Of a stretch of DNA of 64,000 nt, positions 27,208 through 36,366 are shown piece by piece. Position 1 is the first letter of the stretch; every line of letters starts with the position of its first letter. The stretch comes from Sphingomonas desiccabilis (GTDB lineage Bacteria; Pseudomonadota; Alphaproteobacteria; Sphingomonadales; Sphingomonadaceae), in assembly GCF_004135605.1 (NCBI RefSeq), contig NZ_SDPT01000003.1, forward strand, positions 1 through 64,000, given 5' to 3'. The position numbers and the translations under genes are program-made. The notes beneath the pieces were generated by a model, which saw only the letters and a list, made by a program, of their open reading frames with translations, searched no databases and had not been told where the DNA came from.

Positions 27208-27455
27208 GGTCTTCTACGATCCTTTTCTCAATGAAGCTGCCGCCAGGGTCGCGCGAACCCACGATCCGGAAATCGGGCAAACCCGTTCCGACGCCGCAGG
27301 CCGACGCTGATGGACCCTGGCCCGCCCCCGCCGGCGGACGGTCCCGCACGACGGGCGTGAGCGCTTCCGGCTCCCCCCGCAGCACCGCCTGTCGAGCGAC
27401 CGGCAGCACGTGAGCGCAAATAAGCACCGGACCCGTGCCGCGCGTAAGTTGAACG

Positions 27456-27471
27456 TTGTGAAATGATGCGG
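27456..27471. promoter_or_regulatory. TTGTGA-N4-AYGYGR motif before the protease autotransporter
   Basis: TTGTGAAATGATGCGG on the plus strand, about 250 bp upstream of the autotransporter start. It is related to the sites at 20949 and 35855. Confidence 0.3.
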
Positions 27472-27510
27472 AAATTGGCCGCACCATCTTGAAATGCTGT
27501 GTGTTCGGCA

Positions 27511-27528
27511 GCGCCGCCCGGGCGGCGC
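27511..27528. repeat. Perfect GC palindrome after regulator 2
   Basis: GCGCCGCCCGGGCGGCGC is a perfect 18-bp palindrome 67 bp beyond the regulator 2 stop. It could be a transcription terminator stem or a protein-binding site. It has no loop and no T run. Confidence 0.4.
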
Positions 27529-27594
27529 CGACCCGTCCAAGCTACTTGCGGGGCTTGGACGCTACCGCTGGGCACGCTGTGCCCGCCACGCGCG

Positions 27595-29076
27595 CTAGAG
27601 CGGCTGGGCCACTGGCGCACCGTGGCGCCGGGTCGAGCGCAGTGCCTTGGGCGCGGACCGCAGCGTTGGTACCGCCAAGGGCGGTTCGGTCGCCGCCGGC
27701 CGCGCCACCCACCGGGCAGCATAGGCGCGAACGGGTGCCGGTAGCCGGTAGCGCATGCCGTTATCTGCCGGACAGATCTCCACCAGCGAGCGCCCGACCA
27801 GCAGCCGGAACTGCGTCGCGACCGCGCGAGGGCTACAGAGCGCCGCCTCGGCCGCGGGTTCGAGGGCGAATGTGTCCGGCAGCGTGCTCAGGCGGGCGAG
27901 CAATTGCCGCTCGGCCTGTTCCAAGCCGGCAAACGCCGCCTCCATCAGCACGCCGAGCGAACGCTGGCGTAGCGGTCCCGACCGGCGTTGCAGCGAAAGA
28001 AGCAGTGCGTCGTCCAGGATGTCGAGCAGCGCGCCGACGCCGATCGTGCGCGCCTCGGCAGCGACCAACTCGATCGCAAGCGGGTTGCCGCCGGTCCGGT
28101 GGGCAAGGTCCGCAAGTTCTGGTGGCGTTGCCTCGCACGGAATCCGCCCAAGGCGTGCGCGCAGCAGTGCAACGGCGGGAGAGCCGAGAACGGCGTCGTC
28201 ACCGCCCGCCTCGTTCGGCAGCGCCAGCGGAGGCAGACGCAGCACATCCTCGAACGCGCCGCCCATCGCTTCGCAACTCGTCATCAGGAGTGCGCAGCGC
28301 GGCAGGGCGGTGAGCAGCCATTCGGCGAAGGCGGCCGCAGCATCGAGGTGCCTGTCGGCCCCGTCGATCACCAGCAGCAGCGCGCGCTCGCCGGCCAGCG
28401 CTACCAATGCCTCGCGCGCGTTCGCTGCGCACAGGTTCGGATCGATCGCCGTGACCAGCGCCTCCTCAAACCGTGTTGCCGGGCAGTCCTCGTCCGGAGC
28501 GAACCAGTGCGCCGCGTCGAACCGATGTGCGGCGGACGCCGCAGCGAGCGCGACCGCCGTCTTGCCGCCGCCGGCCTGACCCACGATGGTCACCTGCCGG
28601 TGCTCGCCGATGCGCTCGACCACCTCGGCGATCTCGGCATCCCGGCCGATCACCGCAGTTGCGCACCAGGGCGCCGCCAGGCGCAATTGGTTCGTCCCTG
28701 GCGGCGCTTCGGGGGACCGCTCCGCTGACGCAGTCGCCTCCGTCGTGCCGAACTGCACGGGGGCGGCGAAGCGGTAGCCGCGGCCCGACGACGTGGCAAT
28801 GTACTGCTCGCCGCGCTTGCTGCACCCGAGCGTCCGGCGCAATACGGCCACCTGAGAGCGCACGTTGGAACTGTCGATGGTGCGCCCGGGCCAGACGTGG
28901 CGCATCAATTCTTGCTGGCTCAGCAGTTCGCCCGGTCGCTTGAGCAGCACCATCAGCAGTTCGAACATCGTGCCGCTCATGGCGACGCGCTGCTCTCCGC
29001 GGAACAGGGCCTGCCGCCGGGGATACAGCCGAAAGCTGCCAAAGGAGATCACTGGTTCCCCAACAACGCCACTCAC
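27595..29076 (-). CDS. Winged-helix/ATPase transcriptional regulator without TPR domain (regulator 2)
   Basis: A 493-residue paralogue of the 887-residue regulator at 21077. Residues 8-107 form the OmpR-type winged helix (LLSQQELMRHVWPGRTIDSS, SGRGYRFAAPV). The ATPase has Walker A GQAGGGKT at 166-173 and Walker B-like LLLVIDGAD near 240. The sensor segment reads LLMTSCE where the paralogue has LLLTSREP, so the Arg is replaced. The helical TPR part of the paralogue is missing: the chain ends soon after the winged segment that follows the ATPase. The GTG at 29076 is preceded by AGGGGGA. It lies between the TIGR03032 gene and the protease autotransporter, all on one strand. Confidence 0.83.
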   Translation of the reverse strand: MSGVVGEPVISFGSFRLYPRRQALFRGEQRVAMSGTMFELLMVLLKRPGELLSQQELMRHVWPGRTIDSSNVRSQVAVLRRTLGCSKRGEQYIATSSGRGYRFAAPVQFGTTEATASAERSPEAPPGTNQLRLAAPWCATAVIGRDAEIAEVVERIGEHRQVTIVGQAGGGKTAVALAAASAAHRFDAAHWFAPDEDCPATRFEEALVTAIDPNLCAANAREALVALAGERALLLVIDGADRHLDAAAAFAEWLLTALPRCALLMTSCEAMGGAFEDVLRLPPLALPNEAGGDDAVLGSPAVALLRARLGRIPCEATPPELADLAHRTGGNPLAIELVAAEARTIGVGALLDILDDALLLSLQRRSGPLRQRSLGVLMEAAFAGLEQAERQLLARLSTLPDTFALEPAAEAALCSPRAVATQFRLLVGRSLVEICPADNGMRYRLPAPVRAYAARWVARPAATEPPLAVPTLRSAPKALRSTRRHGAPVAQPL

Positions 29077-29261
29077 AGCATCCCCCTGTCACGATGGCCG
29101 ATCGAGAGGCAGGGTGCCGCGCAGCCACCCGCCCCGTGACCGCCAGCACAGCTAGAAAGGGGTTTGAATGTTGGCGAGCGTTCGGGTCATTCTTTAACAA
29201 CTATTAGCATCGCCCAGCCGCAGCTACTCTCGCGCCGCGAACTTGGCCGGTTGCCGTTGCA

Positions 29262-30389
29262 TCACGCGGCTGCGGCCACCTCCTCGAGTGCCGGGAAGCT
29301 GATGGTGCTGTGGATCTCCGGGCTCGCGGGGCTCACCGACATGGGGCAAGCGACCCCGGGCAGCGCCACCACGTCGAACAACTCGGTGATGTGGCCTTCC
29401 AGGCGGATCCACTCGACGATGTCACCCTTGTTCAGATCGACAATCAGCACGCCGCACCAGGGTTCCGCGTCGCGTGCCTTGAGCGCGCCGTCGAGCAGCA
29501 GGCCCTTGAACGCGCCGTTGCGCGGCTTGGAGACGGTGACGATCGCGTGGCCGTCGTGGATCGCCAGCCCCCGCAGGAACCCGGGGCAGAACGCCACGTC
29601 CTGCTTGGCGCCGGTCTCCCGGTCGATGCGGATGATCTGGCCCCGTCCGCTGTCCAGCGCGAACACGTGCGCGCCATGCACGCGTGGGCTGTGCGGCATG
29701 GAAAGCTGGTCGGTGACGATCCGGTCCGTCTCCACGTCGATCAGCATGCCGCCCTCGTGCCGCCGCTCGCGCCAGCCGGTGACGATGTCCGACCGGCTGA
29801 CGCAGGTGACGTAGCGAGCGCGCCCCCCATCCATCGCGAGCCCGTTCAGGTGGCAACGGTCCTCCGGCGCAAGCTTGGAGATGAAGCTCGGCTTCCACAC
29901 CGGTTTGAAGCTGTGAGTCAGGTCCAATGTCGCCAGGCAGGAATAGCGGGTGTTGACGAAGATCACCCGGCCGCTGCCGTCCACGCCCAGTTCGTGGATG
30001 TCGACGTCGCCAGTGATCTGCGCATTGCGCGGCATCAGCGCCATGTCGAAGGTCTTGTTGGCGACCTCACCCGGCCTGAGCATGTTCTCCAGCCGCCACA
30101 GCTGGAAGTGCGATCCCAGGTACAGCCGGCCGGGCCGCCAGCACACGCCCATTGCCCGGTTGAATTGCTGCTGGTTGAACGACACCGTCCCGTTCGGGTG
30201 CCGGCCCACTAGGAACAGCTGCCCCGTCTGATAGCTGGTGAAGCCGAGGCTCAGGCGGTGGGTGCGCAGCCAGTCGCCGAACCCGCGCGACACGGACAGG
30301 CTGGTTGATCCGGGTGCCGCCGGGGCGGGACCTTCACCGGGCGCAAAGGCGGCGCCGCTGCCGGATCCGCCGCTGGTTTCTTCCGTCAT
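29262..30389 (-). CDS. TIGR03032/DUF4915 family protein
   Basis: A 375-residue protein of a conserved family of unknown function. Family landmarks are FTSYQTGQLFLVG, AMGVCWRPGRLYLGSHFQLWRLEN, DVDIHELGVDGSGRVIFVNT, EDRCHLNGLAMDGG, SMPHSPRVHGAHVFALDSGRG, FCPGFLRGLAIHDG and GHITELFDVVALPG. The repeated blade-like segments suggest a six-bladed beta-propeller fold (inference). There is no signal peptide, so it is probably cytoplasmic. The first 35 residues are a Gly, Pro and Ser-rich disordered leader. It lies between the giant autotransporter and regulator 2. A modifying or sensing role for the neighbouring surface protein is possible but unproven. Confidence 0.85.
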   Translation of the reverse strand: MTEETSGGSGSGAAFAPGEGPAPAAPGSTSLSVSRGFGDWLRTHRLSLGFTSYQTGQLFLVGRHPNGTVSFNQQQFNRAMGVCWRPGRLYLGSHFQLWRLENMLRPGEVANKTFDMALMPRNAQITGDVDIHELGVDGSGRVIFVNTRYSCLATLDLTHSFKPVWKPSFISKLAPEDRCHLNGLAMDGGRARYVTCVSRSDIVTGWRERRHEGGMLIDVETDRIVTDQLSMPHSPRVHGAHVFALDSGRGQIIRIDRETGAKQDVAFCPGFLRGLAIHDGHAIVTVSKPRNGAFKGLLLDGALKARDAEPWCGVLIVDLNKGDIVEWIRLEGHITELFDVVALPGVACPMSVSPASPEIHSTISFPALEEVAAAA

Positions 30390-30467
30390 CGCTTACCCCA
30401 CTCGCCCACCAGGCCGTTCGATTCGTTAGCGCGGCCGATCATGGCAGCAACGGCGCCATGTCGCAGC

Positions 30468-30487
30468 TGTGATATCGGCGTTTCACA
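30468..30487. promoter_or_regulatory. TGTGA-N10-TCACA dyad before the TIGR03032 gene
   Basis: A perfect 5-bp inverted repeat TGTGA and TCACA with 10 bases between, 79 bp upstream of the TIGR03032 start and 64 bp beyond the autotransporter stop. The half-site matches the TGTGA core of the other island motifs. The spacing is not that of a CRP site (N6). Confidence 0.35.
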
Positions 30488-30515
30488 CCGATCCACATCT
30501 CTTAACGCCGGACCG

Positions 30516-30538
30516 CCGCGGCCTTCCTGAGGCCGCGG
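30516..30538 (-). terminator. Hairpin after the giant autotransporter
   Basis: CCGCGGCC and GGCCGCGG form an 8-bp GC stem with a 7-base loop, 13 bp past the autotransporter stop. There is no T run, so it may be a weak or Rho-assisted terminator. Confidence 0.45.
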
Positions 30539-30550
30539 TCGCTCCCCGCC

Positions 30551-33500
30551 TCAGAAGCGGTAGCGCAGGCCGACCCGGCCGCCGCCGCCGCTGCGGTCGC
30601 CACCGAACACCGCGTCGCCCTGCACGAAGCCGTCCAGCGCGCCGCCGAACGCCAGGTTCAGGCCCAGCGCCGCCTCGCCATGATCGACCAGGCGCCGCCC
30701 CGCGATCGCTTCGCTGGCGCTGCCGCTGCGGAACAGCAGCCCGCCGTCGCCGCTGAACGCGTGCACATAGTTGGCCCGGGCGTAGAAGATCGACGACGTC
30801 GCACCCAGGTCGAACGTCCCCCCCACGCGGGCGCCGAGCTTGCCGGTGACCGCGTCGCTTCCGTCAAACTCGATCGACTGCCTCAGCGCCGTGATCGTAT
30901 CGATGCTGCTGTTCTGCCACGCCAGGGTCGCCATCGGTTCGACAAAGAAGCTGCCGCTCCCCAGCCGCGCTCCGGCCTCGACCTGAACACCCACCGTGTT
31001 GCCGTTCACCGAGTCGCGGAAACTGGCGCCGGTGGTCTCGTCCCGTACGTCGATTGAGTGGCGGTCGTACTGGCCGAGCAGGTTGGCGAACAGCACGCCC
31101 GCCCGCACGCTGCCATAGGCACCGATGCCGAAGGTGTCGAACTTCGCCTTTGCGGCGCTGTTGCGCAGGTTCAGGGTGGACGCACGATAGCCGCCGGTGA
31201 CGCCGAACCGCGCGGTTTCGCCGCCGGCCAGGTCGACGCCGATCTGGGCGCCATAGAAGTTCTGCCGGTAGGCAAGTTCCGGCGCCGCGTCGCCTGCGCC
31301 CTGCTTGACGACGCTGCCGAACATCTGTCCCCACAGGCTCCGTCCCGCCCCGGGCGCGTCGCGCTCCTGGGTCCATCGCGTGCTCACCGCAGCGGCCGCC
31401 TGGTTCCAGATGTTGCGGGTGGCTTCTTCGATCCGGGTCAGGCGGCGAACCGCGGTGCCGGCCCGGCTGCTCAGCCGGTAGCTGTTCGATGCGCCGTCAA
31501 AGGTCAGGCTGTAGTCAATCAGGCCAACGGAGGTGTCGGCCAGGGTGAAGGCGTCGGCCGCCGATGCGGCACCCAGCGCCACCACCGTGTTCTCCCCCGT
31601 CAACAGCCGTGCGTCGGCAGCGTCGATGTTCAGCAGGATAGCCGTGCTGCCTGTCGCCGCTCCACCGATCACCAGTTTGTCGGTGGTGCCGTCCGCCACG
31701 TCGATGCCCAGACGCGCGTTGCCTGCACCGACGTAGCCGCCCGGCAGCGTCAGCGTGTCGCCCGCCACGTCGTTGCGCAGGTCGATGAGGCCACCGCTGT
31801 TCTCGAACCGCTCCAGCCCGAGAAGCGAGAAGGAGCGGGGCGTAGTCGCAGCCCCGCCTGCGGGATCGAGGAACAGCAGCGTGCCGCTGTTGACGAACAG
31901 GTCGTCGCCCGCGCCGAAGTCGCTGTTCCTGTTGATGCCGAACGTGCCGGAATTGTCGATCCGATCGGCCAGACCGGTCAGGCGCACGCCGCCTTCGATC
32001 CGGCCGCTGTTGGTGATGCGCACCGCCGACAGCGCGGGGGTGTCCGCGCTGTCGGGCGCGAAGATGGCGAAGCCGTTGCCCGCAACGCCGATCGTACCGG
32101 CGTTGGTGACCGTCGCCCCGGTCCGGCCGGAAAGGACGATGCTGTGCCCGCCGGTGGCAGACGTCGGGTCCGCCGGGTCGTACCGGCCGCCGCCCACTAC
32201 GGAGCCGCCCGCGGCGATCGATACCGCCACCGCGCCGTCGCTGGAGGTGGCGTCGATCGCGACCTGGTTGGGCGTTCGCACCGCGCCGGTCACGGTCACG
32301 GTGTTGTCGCCGCTCGCCAGCGACCGTACGCCAAGCCCGGTGGAGGTGAGTTTGCCGACCGAAAGGTCCGCGCCGCCGTTTGCCGCCTCGACGTTGATGC
32401 CGATCGTTCCCGCGCCGCTTGCCGCGATCGTGCCGGCGGTGATGCGGATGTCGCCACTGTAGCTGTAGGCGAGGATCGCCGTCGCGTCATCACCGCTGAC
32501 CGACACGTCCGCGGCGTCGATCGACAGGATATTGCCGGCGGCCGCCGCCGCCGTGCCCCCGCCGCCGACCGCGAGCGGCTGCGCGCCCACCAGCCCGGTC
32601 GAAAGCGGCACCACCGGCCCACCTCCGTACGGCGGCGGCGGCGACTGCGGAACAAAGGGCGTGATCGCCGCGGCGATGCCGTTGCTGCCTTCGCCGCTGG
32701 CGGAGATCGTTCCGGTCGAGGTGATGCTGAGGCTGCCGTGACCGATCGCCAAAATCGCGTCCGCATCGCCCCCCGTCGTGGCGATGCCGCCTGCGTTGGT
32801 CACGGTGACGGCGGAGAAGTTGTCGGGGTTCGCCGTGACGAAGATGCCGCTCGCCGCCTCGCCGGCCGTCGTGATCTCGCCGTTGTTGGTGACGCTTAGC
32901 GGCCCGATGCCGGCGACCTGCACGCCGTCGCTCTCCGCCCCGCTGGTGCTCACTGCGCCGCCGACCGTCACGGCCACGCCCGCGTTCAACGCATAGCCGC
33001 GGATCGCGGCAGCCGCATTGCCGGTGGTGGTGATGTTGTTCGCGGTGATCGTCGCCGTTCCCTCTAGACCGACCGCGTACAGGCCCAGCGCGCCGTCGCC
33101 GGTCGTGGACACGTTTCCGGTCGCTGTCACCTGCGTGTTGCGGCCGATCGCGAGCACGCCGACCGCATCCGTGCCGCCGGTGCTGAGGTCGCCCACGGTG
33201 ACCCGGGTCGAACCCGCGCTGGCAAAGGCATAGGCGCCCAGCGCCATGTCCCCGCTGGTGGCGATGCTGCCGACGTCGATCGTCACGTCCGACGTGACGG
33301 ACACGCCCAGGATGCCCAGCGCACCTTCAGCCGCCGTGGTGATGCTGTCCGCTGTGACCGATGTGGTTCCGCCGATCGTGGAATTGATCGCGTACACCCC
33401 GATCGACCCGACGCCCGCGGTGTCGATGTCCCCCGCGGTGATATCGATGTTGCCGGTCCAGCCATAGTTCCGGGAATCGCTGGTCCGGGCATAGATGCCG

Positions 33501-35785
33501 AGCGAACTGTCGCCTGAGGTGCTGATGTCGCCCACCTCGATCGTGACGTCGCGCCCCATGGAGCTGGCGAGCACCGCGCTCGACGAGTTGCCCGACGTGG
33601 TGACGTCGGTCCCACCGTCGATCACCTGGTTGCCAAAGCTCTGCGTCCGGATGCCGGCGGCGTAGTTGCCTTCGGTCGAGACGCGCTCGCCCAGATGCGC
33701 GGCCAGCGAGCCGTCGCTCTGCAGGAACACCGCACCCGAATAGTTGCCGTGCGTGATCACCGATCCGCTGACCGAGATCTCGGCGGTGCGCTCCGGATCA
33801 TAGACGGGCGGGCCGCCAAAGATCGGCGGGATGCCGGAGATTGCCGACAGCCCGGCCGAATAGTCGCCAAAGGTCTCGACCTCATCGACCGTGATCCGCG
33901 CGGTGGTGCCGTTCGCGGTCGCGCCGTAGGACGCGAAACCTTCGGTCCGGATCGTGGAGACGTCGATGATCGCGTCATTGCCGCCCGATGCGACCAGCGC
34001 CTGCGACCGGTCGCCCAGCGTGGTGGCGCTGTCGCCGGTGATGACGACGTCAACTCCCTGCGCGAATACGCCGCCGGAGTTCAGTGCATCAGTCTGCACC
34101 GTATCAAACGCAACCGTCGCGCGTCCGTCGCGCGCGAACACGCCGATGCCGTTGTAATAGTCGTGGTCCGCGTTCAGCGTGCCCACCCCAATGGCGACAT
34201 CGCCATAGCTTGCCGACGTGAAGATGCCGCCGCCGGTGACGGTTTCGACATCGATGTTGACGTCGCCGTCGTAGGAATAGGTGTAGATGCCCAGGCTGCG
34301 CTGGTCCTCGGTCTTGACCGAGCCTGCGGTGATGCTGATGTCGCCGTTGGTAGCGCGGGTGATGACGGAGATGCCGTCGGAATAGGCGCCGGAGGTCGCC
34401 ACCGACCCGACGTTGATCGCGACGTCGCTGTTGGTGGCGTAGCTATAGGCCGCGATGCCCGCGGCCCTGTCGCCAAGCGTGGACACACTGTCCGCGGTGA
34501 TGTCGGTCAGGCTGCCCCGACCGTTGGAAACGGCCAGCACGCCGGTGGAGCCCAGGCCCCGCGTCGAAATGTTGCCGATCGTCACGGTGCTGCTGCTGTT
34601 GTCGTTCAGCAGTGCCATGCCGGCGGAATAGTCGCCGGTGGTGTTGATGTCGCCGACCGTCAGAAAGGCAAAGCCCACCGCTCGCACCACCATGCCTGCT
34701 GCGCCGTCGCCGGTGGTGGTGATGTCGCCACCCTTCGCGACGATGATGCTGTTGCTGGGCGCGTTGATCCGGACGCCGGTGGAACCGTCCCCGGCGGTCG
34801 TCACCTGGTCGAAGTAGGTGAAGCTGTTCTCAAAGCCGTTGTTGTTGACGTTGATGCCGATCGCGTCGGCGCCGGATGTCGCAACGCTGCCGACGTCGAC
34901 GATCAGGCGGCTGTCGGACACCGTTCCATAGGGGACTTGGTTGACTTGCACCGACACGCCCGCCGCACCATCGCCCGAGGTGGTCACGCTGTCGGCGTAG
35001 ACGCTGGCCTTGCCGCCCACCGCGACGATGCCGCGCCCGACGGACTCGATCGTGCCGGCAGTGATGGAGGTGGCCGCGCCCGACCCGGCAAGCACCCCCT
35101 GGCCGCCGCTGGTGACGTCACCGACGGTGATCGAGGCACCTCCATATTGGGATACCGCGATCGCGCCGATGCTGTCGACGCCGGAGCTCGCGATGGCCCC
35201 GGCGTTGATCAGGATGTCGCCGCTGGAGGAAGTGGCGGCGATCCCGTCCGAGCGCACGCCGTCGGTGGTGACTTGCGTCGCGTCGATCACGATATCGCCA
35301 TCCGCGTCGACGACGATGCCCTGCGCCACGTCGCCGCCTGTGGTCACCACGCCTGCATTGACGGTCGCGGTTCCGCCCGCCGAAACGGCGATGCCGGCCT
35401 CACCGGGCTGGGCCGTGACATTGCCGACGTTGACGGCCGCGTCGCCCCGGGTGACAACGGTGATGCCGCGATCATAGTCCGGACCGGCGGCGGCTGCCGC
35501 TGTGACGTCGCCCGCGGCTTTCGGCACTACCAGCGTGGGGTCGATCGGCAGGTCGGCCGCTGCCGGCTTCAGCGCGATCGGCGGGAGGTGGCGCGCCAGG
35601 CCCAGCGTGGGGGCGACGCGGGCCCGAGCCGGTGCGGCGGCCTGTGCTTGCGAGGCGAGCAGCAGCGCCGCCGTCGAGCCGGACAGGCAGGTCCCGACGG
35701 CCAGCGCCGAGCGGAGCCGCCGTGCGCCGCTCGAAAGCATTTTCAACGAGCGCGCGCGCGCATCCGAGCTCGACGAGCGTGTCAT
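30551..35785 (-). CDS. Giant repeat-rich autotransporter
   Basis: A 1744-residue type V secreted protein. I choose the ATG at 35785 because it gives a direct leader (basic residues, then AVGTCLSGSTAALLLASQAQA); the frame is open to 35899 but that N-terminus is unlike a signal. Residues about 90-1150 are dozens of short imperfect repeats built on TSGDxAxGI and ITAGxIxTxG, with alternating Gly, Thr, Asp and Ile, typical of a right-handed beta-helix. A Pro-rich insertion (VPQSPPPPYGGG) lies near 1080. The C-terminal barrel (about 1475-1744) ends in VGLRYRF. It is the first gene of the minus-strand set. Adhesin-like; no catalytic motif seen. Confidence 0.9.
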   Translation of the reverse strand: MTRSSSSDARARSLKMLSSGARRLRSALAVGTCLSGSTAALLLASQAQAAAPARARVAPTLGLARHLPPIALKPAAADLPIDPTLVVPKAAGDVTAAAAAGPDYDRGITVVTRGDAAVNVGNVTAQPGEAGIAVSAGGTATVNAGVVTTGGDVAQGIVVDADGDIVIDATQVTTDGVRSDGIAATSSSGDILINAGAIASSGVDSIGAIAVSQYGGASITVGDVTSGGQGVLAGSGAATSITAGTIESVGRGIVAVGGKASVYADSVTTSGDGAAGVSVQVNQVPYGTVSDSRLIVDVGSVATSGADAIGINVNNNGFENSFTYFDQVTTAGDGSTGVRINAPSNSIIVAKGGDITTTGDGAAGMVVRAVGFAFLTVGDINTTGDYSAGMALLNDNSSSTVTIGNISTRGLGSTGVLAVSNGRGSLTDITADSVSTLGDRAAGIAAYSYATNSDVAINVGSVATSGAYSDGISVITRATNGDISITAGSVKTEDQRSLGIYTYSYDGDVNIDVETVTGGGIFTSASYGDVAIGVGTLNADHDYYNGIGVFARDGRATVAFDTVQTDALNSGGVFAQGVDVVITGDSATTLGDRSQALVASGGNDAIIDVSTIRTEGFASYGATANGTTARITVDEVETFGDYSAGLSAISGIPPIFGGPPVYDPERTAEISVSGSVITHGNYSGAVFLQSDGSLAAHLGERVSTEGNYAAGIRTQSFGNQVIDGGTDVTTSGNSSSAVLASSMGRDVTIEVGDISTSGDSSLGIYARTSDSRNYGWTGNIDITAGDIDTAGVGSIGVYAINSTIGGTTSVTADSITTAAEGALGILGVSVTSDVTIDVGSIATSGDMALGAYAFASAGSTRVTVGDLSTGGTDAVGVLAIGRNTQVTATGNVSTTGDGALGLYAVGLEGTATITANNITTTGNAAAAIRGYALNAGVAVTVGGAVSTSGAESDGVQVAGIGPLSVTNNGEITTAGEAASGIFVTANPDNFSAVTVTNAGGIATTGGDADAILAIGHGSLSITSTGTISASGEGSNGIAAAITPFVPQSPPPPYGGGPVVPLSTGLVGAQPLAVGGGGTAAAAAGNILSIDAADVSVSGDDATAILAYSYSGDIRITAGTIAASGAGTIGINVEAANGGADLSVGKLTSTGLGVRSLASGDNTVTVTGAVRTPNQVAIDATSSDGAVAVSIAAGGSVVGGGRYDPADPTSATGGHSIVLSGRTGATVTNAGTIGVAGNGFAIFAPDSADTPALSAVRITNSGRIEGGVRLTGLADRIDNSGTFGINRNSDFGAGDDLFVNSGTLLFLDPAGGAATTPRSFSLLGLERFENSGGLIDLRNDVAGDTLTLPGGYVGAGNARLGIDVADGTTDKLVIGGAATGSTAILLNIDAADARLLTGENTVVALGAASAADAFTLADTSVGLIDYSLTFDGASNSYRLSSRAGTAVRRLTRIEEATRNIWNQAAAAVSTRWTQERDAPGAGRSLWGQMFGSVVKQGAGDAAPELAYRQNFYGAQIGVDLAGGETARFGVTGGYRASTLNLRNSAAKAKFDTFGIGAYGSVRAGVLFANLLGQYDRHSIDVRDETTGASFRDSVNGNTVGVQVEAGARLGSGSFFVEPMATLAWQNSSIDTITALRQSIEFDGSDAVTGKLGARVGGTFDLGATSSIFYARANYVHAFSGDGGLLFRSGSASEAIAGRRLVDHGEAALGLNLAFGGALDGFVQGDAVFGGDRSGGGGRVGLRYRF

Positions 35786-35854
35786 GCCAACCCCCAATTG
35801 TGCTATTTCGAAGGCATAGCTGACCCACGCGCCACCCGCAGGGCAAGTCGCAAG

Positions 35855-35870
35855 TTGTGAAGAAACGTGG
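35855..35870. promoter_or_regulatory. TTGTGA-N4-AYGYGR motif before the giant autotransporter
   Basis: TTGTGAAGAAACGTGG on the plus strand, 70 bp upstream of the autotransporter start. Compare 20949 and 27456; like the 27456 copy it is followed by GAAAT. Confidence 0.3.
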
Positions 35871-36366
35871 GAAATCCGTAAGCCGGACCGGGACGTCACC
35901 GCGATGGCAGCGTCAGACGAAATGCATCAGATGGTAATCGATCGCGGGCAGGGCTGGTACATGCCCGGTCCGCGCAACCCCGGGAGCCCGTTTCGCTATT
36001 TACAAGCAACGACGCTCCGCCACCCTGAGGAGTGGCAGATCCTCGGAGCTCGGCGGCCGCGCTCAGAGCCCGAACTGCATCCTGTGGAGAGCGCTTCGCG
36101 TTAGACTGACAGCACCAGCCAAGGGCCGTATCGCTTGACGTCCGCGGTCCCAAAGTTGAATCGCGCAGAATGCAGATCGCCTACAGGCGACGATACGGGT
36201 TGAGCCGGAGGAAACGGAGAGTCCGCGTCCGCGCGCGCCATCGCGCGGATCGGCACGATCTTGCAGGCTCGCCCGGCGACCAGCGCGCTTACGGAGTCCG
36301 CGTGACGCCGGCTGGGTCGATACCGACCGATGAATTCGTCAGATCATCCGAGACACGCCAACCTTG

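Larger units (their letters stand above)
27208..27594. other. Leader region between regulator 2 and the protease autotransporter
   Basis: 387 bases without a gene. It holds a perfect 18-bp palindrome (27511-27528) and the TTGTGA motif (27456-27471), so it probably contains the end of the regulator transcript and the autotransporter promoter. Frames crossing it are shadows. Confidence 0.45.

Noticed and set aside
30468..30487. CRP/FNR binding site
   Set aside because: Half-sites fit but the spacing is 10 bases instead of 4-6, so I list it only as a dyad.
31058..32899. Long plus-strand frames opposite the giant autotransporter (also 33695-35860)
   Set aside because: They mirror the repeat passenger and have no ribosome site, signal or domain.
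32000..35700. Repeats that might suggest a CRISPR array
   Set aside because: The repeats are diverged, in frame and coding for a beta-helix passenger; there are no regular identical repeats with unique spacers.
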